64,000 bases of DNA. It comes from Saturnia japonica. Lineage: Eukaryota; Arthropoda; Insecta; Lepidoptera; Saturniidae. This document shows positions 1 to 12,099 of this stretch, in pieces (position 1 is the stretch's first letter; the number at the start of each line of letters is the position of its first letter). The stretch covers positions 1,543,190 to 1,607,189 of the forward strand of contig CM065311.1 of the NCBI GenBank assembly GCA_033032175.1, given 5' to 3'. Under the pieces are notes generated by a model. The model searched no databases. It worked only from the letters and a program-made list of their open reading frames with translations, and was not told where the DNA came from. The position numbers were made by a program, and so were the translations under genes.

Positions 1-150
1 CGCTTCTGTTGAGAGTTTTATTTCATATAAATACTTTTTCAGCACTTATATTATATTAGCGATGAGCCCGCGGCTCCGCACGCGTTTGTTACGACGCGGT
101 GGTTATTTACACCCGTAATTTTATTTTTACTCATATTGTTGACAGTTCCT
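1..150 (-). mobile_element. Helitron-like 3' end, repeat family C, copy 1
   Basis: Read on the minus strand, this segment has an AT-rich stretch with a short ACGGG motif, then a GC-rich stem (GCGG-AG-CCGC), and ends in CTAA at 56-59. The same sequence recurs at about 8575-8657 on the plus strand and partly at 48090-48165. A short hairpin followed by CTRR is the known 3' terminus of Helitrons, so a non-autonomous Helitron-like element is inferred. No Rep/helicase coding sequence is present. Sequence left of 56 is outside this terminus. Confidence 0.5.
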
Positions 151-645
151 ATGACGTATCAATTTAGGAATGGCGTGTATTTCCCGTGTACAATTTTCAT
201 CAAAATCGGTTGAAAATTATTATTCTATTCTACGATTTCTAATGTATTATTATCGTTTCGTATATCCTCTTAATTATGGTATGATGTATCGATGTATGCG
301 TTCTGTCTACAAAATATCATCAGACTTGGTTGAGAATTGATGAACATTAAATTTTTTGAACTTATTTTTTTTTTACGTTTTCTAGAAGTAATATTGAAAA
401 TGTTATAGCCCATCAATTATGTATTTCTACTTCCCGTATACAAAATTTCATCGAAATCCGTTTAGAATTTTTTTTTTTTTTTACTATTTCTAAAAGTAAT
501 ATGTATTGAAATTTCTTATACCCTATCAACTGACCAATGTTATAAGCATCCCGTGAATAAAATTTCATAAGAATCGGCCAAATCGTTTCTGAGTTAAATT
601 CGGGCATACAAACCGGCAGATATTTTTTTTTTAATGGCGTATTCG
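150..645 (+). repeat. Array of four ~120-bp diverged modules, repeat family E
   Basis: A module built around CCCGTGTACAAAATTTCATC and an AATCGGTTGAGAATT-like block recurs at about 183, 303, 434 and 551, a period of roughly 117-131 bp. Between the blocks are poly-T and a TACGATTTCTAAAAGTAATATT-like spacer. Two modules of the same family occur at 28655-28930. The units differ by many substitutions and small indels, so this is an old tandem expansion, probably the interior of a non-autonomous mobile element. The open frames crossing it are not credible genes. Confidence 0.65.
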
Positions 646-799
646 TGTTCATAAAGTATGCGTATCAAAAAATTTGGACAAAATATGAACTGTACAGACA
701 GAACTACAGATTTCTTATATTATAAAATACAAATAATAATTTTCAAGCTACAATTATTTGAGATAACTTGTACTGAAATCTACACATGTAAAGTTGAAA

Positions 800-990
800 G
801 TTTCTTTGTTAGTTTGTCCTCTATGCGTTCCCATACCGTTCATCCGATAGCAATGAAACTTTGTTGAATTTTTACGTACATTAATATATAAATAAATTGG
901 TATAAACCTTGCACAACAGGAAGTCGTTTAATTTTGAAGACAACCAGAAAGAAGTCCCGGGTTAACCTAGTAATCTTTTGACGACGTAAT
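800..990 (+). repeat. Dispersed repeat family D, copy 1
   Basis: The sequence CTCTATGCGTTCCCATACCG is followed by TTCATCCGATAGCAATGAAAC and, further right, by TTTAATTTTGAAGACAACC. The same blocks appear in the same order at 53485-53640. This is a dispersed, probably mobile repeat with no coding capacity. The element class cannot be decided from two fragments. A 69-codon frame across it looks accidental. Confidence 0.5.
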
Positions 991-1054
991 TTAAAATTTA
1001 GTTCTATATTCACCGAACAATATAAACATATATACTTTAAAGAAAGGTAAGGCA

Positions 1055-1230
1055 GAGAAAATATTTTGTGGAGATTTGTCTCTTCTTGGAGCAGTCCGAC
1101 TGGTATACCACCTCCCCCCTACAGAAGTTCGTAGCCAAAATAACCTTTTGTTGTGTTCCTGTGTTGAGTAAGGTTTCCAGAGCTCTTTGTGGTAGAGGGT
1201 TCAAGATACGTATGGTAAGCCACCAGATCG
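1055..1230 (-). repeat. Dispersed repeat family J, copy 1
   Basis: On the minus strand this reads: a CTCTACCACAAAGAGCTCTGG block, an AGGAACACAACA block, an ACTTCTGTAGGG block and an ACCAGTC[GT]G block. They follow the same order as at 59113-59330, with related partial copies at 60935-61115 and 63875-64000. It is a decayed dispersed element of unknown class, possibly the 3' part of a LINE. The two opposite-strand frames over it (about 66 codons each) are repeat sequence, not genes. Confidence 0.55.
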
Positions 1231-1469
1231 TATACATCCTTAGTTATATAAAAAAATCTAATATAATATAGAAGTATATTTTTCCACTCTTTGTGATGAT
1301 ACGAGCATAATTTTTAGCATAAAATATGTGGTTAAAATAATGTATTTATACTTTGTGTAAAAAGAATAAATAGAATTTGACATAATTATGAATAAGACTG
1401 CTTATCGTTCATCTTTAGGTAAAGTATTCCTTTAAACCATTTTTTTTTTGCAACGATAAGTGCGACAAA

Positions 1470-1605
1470 TGGATTCGCGAAAGCTGACCCGAGAACAACG
1501 GGGCGACGCGGCGAGGTACGGTGGTGTCGCGATGTCATCGCTCGACGCCCGCGATTGTGACTCGAACCTCCGTGACGGAATTCGCTGTAACTTGATGTGT
1601 TTATA
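1470..1605. other. CpG-rich island without recognised gene
   Basis: This stretch is sharply richer in G+C and CpG than its surroundings, with clusters such as CGGGGCGACGCGGCGAGG. An 82-codon minus-strand frame starts in it, but the predicted peptide is basic and low in complexity, and it runs into a poly-lysine encoded by a T tract. It could be a regulatory element, a non-coding exon or the remnant of a GC-rich mobile element. I recognise nothing specific. Confidence 0.35.
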
Positions 1606-1609
1606 TTTA

Positions 1610-3020
1610 CTTTATGTCTCGTAAAATCTGCCATGTGTGCGCAAATAATGTGCGAACATTATGTAACCTGGTTTTCCTCGTTTTATTTTTAGTGTTACGT
1701 GTAAAGTTGGGAGCATCGTATGAATAGCCACGAGTTCAAGCTCTTTCCTGAAGTATTTTATTTTTAACATATTCAGTACATGATGTATAGTTTTATATAG
1801 AAGAAATGGAATACTACTATATACAAAAGTATGAATATTTATTGATTCCTTACACATAAATAAATGAATGTTATTAAAAATTAATATTCTTAAATTGAAG
1901 CGTGGCTCTTCCATGACTGATTTGACATTGGCAGAACTCGTATTTACGAGACGCCATTTAAAGAAAGTTAAAGTTGAAGTTGAGATGGCAGGTAAGGGAC
2001 GCTTTTCAAATAATTATATTAATATACTCAACTGTAGGGGAAAAAAGATAATACACATTTGTAATGGTAATAACCAATTTTGATCCGACAAGGAACATGC
2101 AATGAACATTTATCTATACGCATATCGAAAATTAAAAATCATATTCAAATTGCAGATTTTTATTTGAAACAAAATGACCTTTGTAAACTTAATTTCTTGT
2201 AAGTTGTATACATATAATTGAAATGTATATCTAAAATACTTTATAATAAGAAATTAGGTTCAAGGTGTTTAAATAACAACAAATATCAAGTACCTATAGT
2301 AGCAATTACGTGAAAATTATCTAGTTTACCGTTAGATTTATTCCTAAGACATGTTATAACAATATTGAAATTCTAAAATAAATGTGTCTCAAATTGAGAC
2401 CAATGCTAATTAATATGTAGGGATACGTTATAAAACGAATAAAAATAAACTTTATTCTCACCAAAAAGGGATGACGAATTTAAGTGTCCAAACCGCAAAA
2501 TTTAAGGTACTTTGAGGAAAAATGTTAGCTTTAAACAAATGGTGGTTACATGGTTATAGATGTTGTATCATTTGTTAAAAATGTTACTCTTAATTGGTGT
2601 TGTCAATTCTCTATATAACTACATAATATTGTAGGGTGTGAACGACCCCCATACAGTGATTATTTTTTTAAATATGATTCTGACTAAAGTGAATACCAGT
2701 TAAAAAAAAATTAATGAATACTTTATTGCACTTTCATTTGAACACTGGCAATTTTAATGCTACAAGGCATTTTATTCTAGCTAAAGAGTAGTATAGTGGG
2801 AAAAATATATCATTTTAGGTCCAGTACAAATAGAAGAATTTGTTAAAATAAATACGTTTTTAGGCTCTTTTTACGATATAATGTGTAAACTTTTTATTAT
2901 AGTCCGAAAAGCGTGAATGATAATTAGTCATACTGGCTCATCACTTTGAACCAAAAATCAAAGCATAAAAGGGTCAGAAAGGAAAGGAAGTGAAATGAAG
3001 AAAGGGAACGAAAGAAAAGC
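1610..3020. other. Unique AT-rich stretch, nothing recognised
   Basis: No repeat of other parts of the window, no plausible coding frame and no RNA gene was seen here. Short frames of 70-100 codons on both strands have a composition expected by chance in AT-rich DNA. Confidence 0.4.
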
Positions 3021-3024
3021 TCAT

Positions 3025-3245
3025 CCTTGCTTCACGTTTTCTTCCAAGAACGCTTCAAATTTGGAATGAGCTCCCTGCTGAAGTTTTCTCAAAGGGACCA
3101 TAATATGAGCTTTTTCAAAAGAGAAATGAATAGGTTTTTAAAGAGTTGGCAACGTGCATGCGAAACTTCTGATGTTCCAAGCGTCTATATGTTACGGTAA
3201 CCGCTTACCATCTGGCGGACAGCATAATTTCCCACCATTTTGATA
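3025..3245 (+). pseudogene. LINE tail, C-terminus of Jockey/CR1-type pol plus 3' end
   Basis: Conceptual translation gives the hallmark end of many lepidopteran non-LTR pol proteins: a Leu-Trp-Asn-Glu-Leu-Pro-like block, then Phe-Phe-Lys-Arg-Glu-Met-Asn-Arg-Phe-Leu, with the conserved TAACCGCTTACCATCTGGCG 3' block and a short A run after about 3245. Only the last 50 or so codons remain and frames shift between blocks, so it is a 5'-truncated dead copy. A related tail lies at 4235-4350. The Jockey versus CR1 assignment is uncertain. Confidence 0.6.
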
Positions 3246-3249
3246 GAAA

Positions 3250-4230
3250 AAAATTGCAAAACAGACATTACATACAAAGTTAGGATTATTTAAAATAGTT
3301 TATGAGTATTTGGACTAATTCCCATGGATGCATTTCTGCATGGATCTATGCTGAAAGAAATTCATGTTTTTTTTAAATATAATATTTGCTATTAGTTTAT
3401 TTCATTAAATTCATACCGTTCAGTATTTAAATTCTTGGAAAACACGCCGAGCCTTTTTTGAAGCCGTCGCAATAGTGGTTGAGGGTTGAAACGCAAAACT
3501 GAGATATCAAATACCGTTGTAGGTATATAAAATAACCGTATGATGATGATATGTAGACAGAGATAGCCTTAAAATCAGATTGTTTTGTTTTACTTTTTTA
3601 TGCTATCCATTTTTAATAACAGAAGATCTTGTCGCATGATGCCCGTTTAAGCAAACTTACTTTTGCGTATCTGAAACACAATTTGGTTGTGATTTTATTT
3701 ACAGTTTATTTTGTTGCACTGTAAAGATAATTTGGTCTGCCTTTTAGTGGGTACCTACACAATGTCATCTGTTATTGCAATCTAGCTAATTTATCTCATA
3801 AACGGAACGGTCAGCCCAAACGTAACTGGCATACCGTATGGAATATTTTTATATGTGGCAAAAAAATCTACAATACGAGTATTTATTTAAAAATAGTTAA
3901 TATTATTAACTCTTATTTTAAAAATAGTTTTTTTTTTCTAAATTTAGTTGCTCCTAATTTTTAGATATTATAGTTTATAAGACATACACTGATATAACAC
4001 ATATTTTAGGAACCTTTGTCGTATTAAAGTTCCAAGTTACTGATTTGACTCCGATTTTCTTTATGGTTGTAGTATGAAATTTATATTTTAACAAGAAAAA
4101 TTAACCTAATGTTGTATTAATTTTTAACACGCTTTTATTAACTTCACTTGTAACGAACTAATAAGCAATGCAATAGAATCTTAGAAGACAATTTTAACCT
4201 ACTTCCAATTGAATTATCCCAATGAAAGGG
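3250..4230. other. Unique AT-rich stretch, nothing recognised
   Basis: No coding frame, RNA gene or repeat shared with the rest of the window was seen. It is bounded by two LINE tails. Confidence 0.4.
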
Positions 4231-4234
4231 TTTA

Positions 4235-4350
4235 AAGGGTCAGCAACGCGTATGTGATGCTTTTGGTATTGCAAGCGTCCATAGGTTGCGTTAACATTAG
4301 GCGGACCGAAAGCTTGTTCGCCACCTTCGTGGTAGAAAGAAAATGACACT
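4235..4350 (+). pseudogene. LINE 3' tail, second copy
   Basis: The segment matches the end of the 3025-3245 LINE tail: a GGTTTAAAGGGTCAGCAACG block (Leu-Lys-Gly-Gln-Gln-Arg in translation), then a GCAAGCGTCCATAGGTTGCG block and a GGCGGACCG block. Only about 110 bp of the 3' end is left. The 75-codon minus-strand frame covering it is antisense to the element and is not a gene. Confidence 0.5.
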
Positions 4351-4384
4351 TTCTATGTATATGTAGTTCGGATGACAAAATAAT

Positions 4385-4560
4385 TATTTGGTATCTTGGA
4401 GCTAATCTGATGATGGAGCCAGGAGGTGGATAGTAAAACTCTTCAGTGGCTACTAGCAAACCCCTCGAGTTTAGGTTAATATGATTTGTATTGACAAGTC
4501 CAATAGATTAGGCTTGGTGACGAGGGTCTGATGATGGAGCCAGGAGATACTTTATATTTT
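4385..4560 (+). repeat. Direct duplication of a ~20-bp module in a dispersed repeat
   Basis: The string TCTGATGATGGAGCCAGGAG occurs twice, at about 4406 and 4529, about 123 bp apart, each time inside a similar context. I have seen tandem modules of this type in lepidopteran dispersed repeats. No coding sequence is present. Confidence 0.5.
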
Positions 4561-4648
4561 TTAATACGTGATAAAAGGGGTTTTTTTAGTTTTTTTAAAA
4601 CTATATACTTTTATTATTTAATCTTATAACTACATTTTATTTAACAAA

Positions 4649-5112
4649 CTAGCTTTGCCCGCGGCTTCGCTCACGTAGACTACAGATGCCCACGCGAACA
4701 TTGCTCCCCCGCTCCCGGCTATTTTAACAGCAAAAATGCTGATTGTTGGTTTTCTTAGAAGATAGTATACTGTCGCAGACTTTTTGTGGATCTTTTTAAT
4801 GTCTACAATTATGTAGTACATTCATTTGTTATTTCTCTTATGGTTTACTCAGCGTAAGTCATTTAAACGCCCGAATTGATTCACCATGATCTTTTTTTTA
4901 TTTGTGCTGAACCCGAATTTTTTTTCTATAATATAAGTAGCCTAAGTTACTCCCCATAAAATTAGCTACCTACCATTGAAAGTCCCGTCAAAATCGATCC
5001 AACCGTCTCGGAGATTACCCGGAACAAACAGATACACTGACAAAAATTATAAAAATTGGTTTTTGTTATAGGTGTCGTATATACTTTCATATGTATTTAG
5101 TAATTGTATAAA
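4649..5112 (-). mobile_element. Helitron-like element, family A, copy 1
   Basis: On the minus strand the element ends in a GC-rich segment (CGAAGCCGCGGGC) followed by CTAG at 4649-4652. Inside it are the blocks AATCTCCGAGACGGTTGGAT and CTTAGGCTACTTATATTATA, which recur in the other family A copies. The 5' end is shortened compared with the 519-bp copy at 51859-52377. There is no transposase. The 63-codon and shorter frames in it are chance. It is a non-autonomous element, with Helitron type inferred from its termini. Confidence 0.6.
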
Positions 5113-5184
5113 TTCGGTATTTTTTTTTTAAAGAAGATGTTAATTTATTACTATCTATTTTATGTTGGACTACAAATATTAGGG

Positions 5185-5285
5185 TAGAAGCGTGCACTAT
5201 AGCGGGTGCTACAACTGGTATATGGTGGTTGATGGTCGCGGTCCAGTCAGACAAACATTGTCGTGTTCTACCACACACCAAGAAT
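5185..5285 (+). repeat. Dispersed repeat family I, copy 1
   Basis: The block TGGTGGTTGATGGTCGCGGT is followed by CCAGTCAGACA and a CTACCACACACCA block. Corresponding blocks are found at 16020-16145 and 45520-45565. The short inverted motif (GTGTGGTGG versus CCACCACAC) may reflect a palindromic element. Class unknown, non-coding. Confidence 0.4.
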
Positions 5286-5289
5286 AAAA

Positions 5290-8200
5290 TATCACTACTG
5301 CCTGACTCGTATGTACTGATTTGAGGAATCTATTGTTTTTTACAGCAAATTATCACTACATAAATTCTGAACGGTATAATTTGCTTCTCAACATAAATAT
5401 GCATTAAATCACTTCTTAAGGTATTGCTCCATTACCAAGAAATGAAAGAGTACCGTAATGTCACGGTAATAACTAATGTCGAGATTGAAGATACAAAAAG
5501 GATTCCACCTTCAAGGAGACAGCGTTAAATGCATTTAATGTTTTGTAATAACAATGTCGCAATACAAAAATCAGTTATATTTAATTCGTCTCGTATTTCA
5601 GAGAATATTAATGACAAAACGTAAATGTTGTGTGTGTGTGTGTCAATAAAGACAGCTGTGACCGTGCAAATCTTATGCAACAAAGTTCAAAGATCCCTGT
5701 GAACTTTCACTGTGAATTATAATATATGCAAACTATCGTGTACTTTAACTTACATTGTGTAGTTTTATTATATAATTGGTATCGGCTCGTGGTTTTGCTC
5801 GTGTATATTATAAGATTTATACTGTTTTGATATTATTTAAATTTATATATTGTTAATTGTATTGTTTACAATATGTTTAAGTCAACAAATTGTGCGAATA
5901 GTACCCTAAATTATTTGAATTAAGTTATATGAATATTAGAATTGAATAAAGTAAGTACCTACACTTCTTTGTATAGGTACCATATTAGTGCTTATGTGGT
6001 TTAGTGCTAAAATTATCAAGCTGCTATTAAACCTAACTCTAGATAAGCCACACAGAATGAGCTCACACAAACTGACTCGTAAAATGAGCATTTTTATACT
6101 TAGCCCTATTTTAGCCCTTTGGGGTAGAATTTAGACCAAACACCCATATACATGTTTAATTAATTGTGTTGAAGATACGAATACAAATACCATATATATT
6201 AATACCAATTTTCAAATAGATGTAACCTGGGAAAAAATTTTTTTTTTCATACAAACTTTTATCACCTTTTGGGTTAGATTACAAGAAATTATTTTTTAAG
6301 AAATGCCTACAATATAAGATCAAGATCGTCCCTAAATTGTACATTTCTATCCTTAGTAGCTTGGGCTTCGCAATTATGAGTTAGTGAAGACAAATTATGT
6401 TATAGATATAGGTGGTCGAATTGTTAGATCCTTAGAATGCCTGTATATCTTCGGTTGTAAACTCAAAACGGCATTTATCATCAAATTTTCATACAGTAAT
6501 TCCGTTGTACCTAAATTGCACCCAAATACAATAAACTAAGGATCAGTTTTTCTTGTTTAAGGCAGCGAATGTAATTTCTAGACTACATCGTGACTTATGA
6601 ATCTTACGATTTCATTAGTAGCGCGAACGGTCGCGTGCGCGGCGCCTTACCTTTCGACATCGGAATAGCAGCGCAGCACCCCTTGGTTACCATAATGTTA
6701 AGCAATTTGTTAAACTATGAGGTCAGTACTAAACCGTTTAAGTAAGTTTAATTTTCCTTTCAAGTCTCTAATAATATCTAATTAAATTTGTATAAATAAA
6801 AGAAAAATAACGGCTTGACTGATTTGACTATTTTTATACTATAATGGAAAATTTGAAAAGTTGACCAAAAAATTGGGGAAACTGAAAATGATATTATCTA
6901 TTGGACTATTATGAACTCAAGACTTTTATATAAGTCATGATTCGAACTTGGGATATGCCCATTTTTTTTTTTGTTTTAGAGACATAATTATTAATAATAC
7001 TAACTTTTTAATTAAATTTTGTATAGCACTTAGATAATTGTATTTTAATCAACTGTGTAATAACATCTTAACTTTAATATATGAAAGAAGTCGTAACTCG
7101 TAAATAAAAATAAAATTAAAACCGAACAGCTGTATAACTTACTGTAAATAAAAACATCATGTAATCGCTTTTTACAATAATCTTGATTTCATTCGAACAT
7201 ACATCATACAGAAACTATGTAACGATTTCTTTTGAATGTCGTTTTAGCGATGTCAGTTATAATCATGTTATTACACTTCTCTTTATTGACGTTTGAATTG
7301 CTTAGTATTTATATAATGGTAAAATAAAATATAGCCAATAGTTACGCAGCTACATGGATTTTTATAAAACGTCTACAACAGAAATAATTTCTATTTAGGA
7401 AATGGAAATAAGCCGTTCAGAAAGGAATAAGAACTAACATACTTACTGCAAGTAAATTTACAGAATAAAAAAAGATTAACAAATACAAACTACAAAGATG
7501 TAACATATGAAGTTGTATAGAAAATATATTCTTTATAAGAAACAACTGTAGTGTAGCTTAGCTTCAAATTAAACATCTCAATCTTTGTATAATAGTTATT
7601 TTATTTCCATAGAAATTCAATAACTTACACGACCGTTCGCTTTGTTCTAAGCACGGGTAGTTTGAATGAAATCTTTATTTATTAATAATTGTAACTAAAC
7701 TTTAATATGGTTAATATAATATTGAAGTAATTGGTACAATTAGAGACACATTAATTCTTTTTTATATTTATAACACACTCTATGCAAAAATGAAACTTAC
7801 GAACAACAAGTGAAAATCATATTTTGCACTATATAATACATCTGAAATGTTTCCCACTCGGTTGATAAAAAAAAGATATTTTAAGGTTTCTGCGCGTCAT
7901 TTGTAATATGATATAGATACGTTAATAATATTTCAATCGATTAAATATCTTTTGACAGAAGAAAGCACATTTATTGATGTTGAAAGCATGGACATAATTA
8001 AAACAAACACACATTAAAAATGAGATTACAATAAAGTGGAGCAAATAATAATAATGATAAGAGCTAATTTGTAACTAAATTATCGACTACAATTTTGTTT
8101 TTTTTTTCATAATTTTATTTTATCACAACGTTATCGGCCAATTTTTTTAAACAATTTTTTTTTTATCAATAACTAACAGTTAATGTCTTAAAAGCCGTAT

Positions 8201-8570
8201 AATACAAATTTTCAGACGCAACTTCATATTTAACATTCTATGAACAGACTCCGTCCGGAGTGTACTACTAAAGCCGACGTTATGGTTTCACGTCGCAACA
8301 TTGTCCAAAATAGCAATAAACTAACCAAGAAGCATAGGAATAAATCCTTTATATTTATAGCGAGACAGGCCGCAGACCAACTGACAGATTGCAGTGGAAT
8401 GAACACATCTTGTAATTGTATACTAAAGACCGCGGAGGTCCCGAATTGACAATATAATAGGAGCCGAGAATGTAAGTTGAAAGGCGATTCAAGTGGTACG
8501 TAAATTTATATACACCACGTAAAGTCACATGTTGTATGTATATTATATCTATATTATTAGACTATATGAA
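5290..8570. other. Long unique AT-rich stretch; short TG microsatellite
   Basis: No gene is supported. A short (TG)n tract lies at about 5628-5643. At 6615-6680 there is a CpG-rich patch (GCGCGAACGGTCGCGTGCGC) that may be regulatory. A 69-codon frame at 8240-8449 is not recognised and has no support beyond being open. Confidence 0.4.
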
Positions 8571-8574
8571 TTGT

Positions 8575-8657
8575 CAATAATGTGAGTAAAAATAAAATTA
8601 CGGGATGAAAATAATTACTGTGTTATTACGCGTGCGGAGCCTCGGGCACACCGCTAG
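8575..8657 (+). mobile_element. Helitron-like 3' end, repeat family C, copy 2
   Basis: This copy matches 1-150 in the opposite orientation, sharing a TGAGTAAAAATAAAATTACG block and a CGCGTGCGGAGCC block. It ends in CTAG at 8654-8657 followed by T, as expected for a Helitron 3' end inserted at an A/T junction. The 5' boundary cannot be located. Confidence 0.5.
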
Positions 8658-9224
8658 TCTCTTATATATATATTTATATAGGTTCATAGAAATGTTAGGA
8701 TCCGATAGGTGGCTCTGTGGTCAAGCCGCAAAGTGGAATAGGCAAAACGTCTGCTGGACCAGTTACTATATAATATACTTATAATTAACATCAAATAATT
8801 ATCTTAAATGAGGCCAGTAAATATAATTGGTTGCCACTACTGAAGGCCTAGTGTGATAATGCTTCTAACGTAGTTTTGTTAAAATAACAAATATGTAGAA
8901 AATTTGTACAAAATAATTGGATCGTAAATAGCTTCTTACCTTATTTTAAATCAATAGTTAAGGAGCACTCTATAAAAAAAAGTATCTGAAATGTAATTTG
9001 GAAAAAGGATTACGATTTCCGTTCTAATTGATTCAAATTCCAAATTTTATCATAATTTAATAACACAAATTCCTGTTCAGTTAAATACAACAATAATTGC
9101 TATTTAAGTTCTGGAAATTTTAAAAGCTATCATTATTGTGGATTAATAAAATTCTTAATAGATATTTAATTAAATTAATTAAAAACTACTTGACATTTTC
9201 TTTAGTCATGTAGTTTAAATAATA

Positions 9225-9640
9225 CTCTTGGATCACTACGTCATTGACGACCTGTGTGATGACTTGGACATTAAAGAGCAGGGCGTTAGCTGTCCGATGT
9301 AATATGCTTGTCTGCAGATATGCACGGTGTAGCAGTAAGTAAAGATGACGCTCTTCAGAACTTACGGCCAATATTCTTACACATGCAGTCTGTGGGTTAA
9401 GTATTTGCAGAGGTCGTAAAACGCCCTGCGTGTGCAGTATAACAACGCGTTCCGGGTGCTGATAGGGCTGCCGAGGCCGCGTTTTTGTAGCGTTTCAAGC
9501 ATGTTTACTGAGGCGAGGATTGACGGGTTTCATGCCATGATCCAAAACCAGTGTGCCTCTATCCTCCACAGCATTCAGATCCTCCAACAGCATCCTGAGC
9601 ACGATATGTGGTGCTGTCACTGAATCGGACTACATTCGTC
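9225..9640 (+). pseudogene. LINE reverse transcriptase, C-terminal remnant
   Basis: Translation in shifting frames resembles the post-RT part of a lepidopteran LINE pol. A Val-Ile-Asp-Asp-Leu-Cys-Asp-Asp block comes first, then a Leu-Trp-Val-Lys-Tyr block, then Leu-Arg-Val-Gln-Tyr-Asn-Asn-Ala-Phe-Arg-Val-Leu-Ile-Gly-Leu-Pro. The last stays open from 9420 to 9623. Stops (for example TAA at 9417) and frameshifts break the earlier part. The catalytic RT core is absent. The clade is uncertain (L2/CR1/Jockey-like). The 63-codon open frame is a fragment, not a host gene. Confidence 0.55.
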
Positions 9641-9644
9641 TACA

Positions 9645-10620
9645 AGTACGTATTACATACTATGTGAATAGTGTGAGGTTCGGTTCCAGATCAACGTTAT
9701 TTTGGTATGAATTATTTGTAGTCTAAAATAAGTGTTTATTATTATTATTTAAACCTGAGGAATTCCTTATTTAAATTTCGCTATAAAATCACGTAAAAAC
9801 ATTTTCGAAATTTTATTGTTTTGCTTTTTTTAAGAGCAGTATAGGTAAAGCAGGATTATAATCAGTAACATGCTTAAGTGAAATATTGTATCGTAAAACC
9901 ATTTTTAAAACAGTTTACATTTTAATACGTTTTTCGCAACGTACATATTTTGATGTGTTACGATAGGAGAGTAAACGTGACTTTGCGTGGGGTGTGCGCA
10001 GTGTGACTAGCTTACAAATAAGTTATTCATTTTATCGCACCAGCCTTGTTTTTTCTATTTGGAAGCATAATATCAAAACCACTATATATAATATCAAGAA
10101 CTATGGATTAATATACCATATTTTAGACACCTAGTACTGAGATCACGAACTGTAAAATTTACTGCATTATATTAGATTTATCTTTAATATTAAACGTTTG
10201 TATATTGCAATAAAATTTTACATGGACTTGCAGAACGTAGATTTTTTTTACTTAATAATATTGCCTTTTATAAATTTTGTTATAAAAGGGGAAGGAGGTT
10301 AGTATTTACAAAATAATGTTAAAGGCAGTTTCGCCTTTAGTCAAACTGGTTCGTATACAAGTCGCTTTATTTCAATAAATAAACGATATAAAACGATGTC
10401 GTTAAAATGATAAATTGAAAGTAAAAAGACAAGCAATCCCCTCTCTACTCAAGGATCTCTACATGACAAGAGGGTAAGACTAGACTAATTCTAAAGAGAC
10501 TGCATTTCTAACGATTAGTTTCTGATAGGTTGTTACTTTTTATTCCACTAAACCACTGTGGGCCAACAAAATAAATGAATTATTAACTGTTAACATTATT
10601 TACACAGTAAAAAGAAACGA
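9645..10620. other. Unique AT-rich stretch, nothing recognised
   Basis: No coding frame, repeat shared within the window or RNA gene was seen. Confidence 0.35.
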
Positions 10621-10624
10621 TAAA

Positions 10625-10740
10625 CCCGATCCAGTTTCTTGTCGGCTTCTCTCGACGACTGGGCTGTTTTTCGGACAGGTAGTATTTTAACGATCATAAG
10701 TGCTTTCTTAGGGCCTAAGTTGAATAAGGAATTTTAAATT
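10625..10740 (+). repeat. LINE/SINE 3' end, family Q, copy 1
   Basis: A TTTCTTGTCGGCTTCTCTCG block is followed by AGTATTTTAACGATCATAAG, TGCTTTCTTAGGGC and TTGAATAA. The same order and spacing occur at 60000-60115. TTCTTACCGGTTCTTCTC followed by TTGAATAAA is a common 3' end of a lepidopteran LINE or dependent SINE. This is a truncated tail only. Confidence 0.6.
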
Positions 10741-10744
10741 TTGA

Positions 10745-12095
10745 TTTTGGACTACACGTGTCAGTGCATGTTGCTAACCACACAGTAATATACCTATTAC
10801 AGTGCTACTGATTTGCGGCTTTGCTTAACGGTGTTGCGTGTAAATTCTACAAACTTAACTGTATTGTAGTGAACCTAATGTGAAATCATACTGATCCCTG
10901 AAAATTTAAAAATCCATAAATTCATCATTCACCAACAATATCGTTGAAAGACAAACACCCATTGTCCATCAATGAATGGTTATGCAAAAGAGTGCAAGTA
11001 GAGTGAAGCGACAATGCACTGCGACGCGGACTTACTTACGCGCTATTGTATGCACTCGGCCTTATTGAACTGCCTGTAACTCGAATGGTCTGAAATCGGT
11101 CTATTTGTTGAGTTTCCTCTCTATTTCTGTAATATTTGTTTTATTTCTTTTGAGAACGTCGATATGGCGGTATAAACATTGGACAAGCAGTAGGGGCGTT
11201 TTAAACTGTATCCATTTTGGAATTATAATCCAATGTTATTTTGTGTTTGAAAAATTTCATTTGTATAAGCCATGAAGTGAAAGAATGAAATGATAAACGC
11301 AAGATTTTAATAAAAACGTCTTTGGAATGGAACGAAATATGTGCAGAGTATTGAAGACATACACATGATATATAACTGTCTATTAGTGTACTTACCTGGG
11401 GACAAGTGAAAGTCTTCGAGAAGCTAGAAACAAGGGCATTGTTTATATCTTTGCTAAAATGTCATGGTTTTGTAAAGATAGCTCTATAGCAAAAAGTGAA
11501 AACTCATTTACCTACATATATGCGTATTTTATTGACAAAGCATGTATTTACAATACAATAATTATTCTTAGGTTTGGACACGTTGAATGTTGAATACTGA
11601 GTGACCAATGAATGACAAAAAGGATATAAGTACAACTTATTTGGAAGTAGAAGCTAAGGCCGGGCCAGTCGAAATTGACTTATGCGAATTATATAAAAAA
11701 AGTATTGATCATAGGCAAGATAAGACAGACTTGGAATTTGCACAGATATAATATAATGGTTTAATGAACTGAATGGAAGCGAATAAGGTTTATGCAAGAA
11801 TAGATATTAATAATAGGTAACTATATTTAATTCTTAAGTACAAGTCCAAATATATGAGTTCGAAGCATACATTGAAACTGAGGTTTTGGTGAAGGTAAAC
11901 CCTAGAAAATCATAGTGTTCAAATCATAGCATAGTTGTAGAGAATTTTCCAGTCAAAGCCTAGCCTAGCTTCTAGTAGACCATCGTTAACTAGAAAATCT
12001 ATCTTATTATTAGTGTGTTCCAGGAACTGTACTCAAGATCCAGTTTCCTTCTAACCTTAGTGTATATCATCTTAAGCCTTATCATTAGTTATTAT
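10745..12095. other. Unique AT-rich stretch, nothing recognised
   Basis: A moderately CpG-containing patch at about 10990-11100 (around GCGACAATGCACTGCGACGC) may be regulatory. No gene or repeat could be supported. Confidence 0.35.
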
Positions 12096-12099
12096 AATA

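Noticed and set aside
1386..1634. 82-codon minus-strand frame over a CpG-rich island
   Set aside because: Low-complexity basic peptide ending in a T-tract-encoded lysine run. No start context or homology can be supported.
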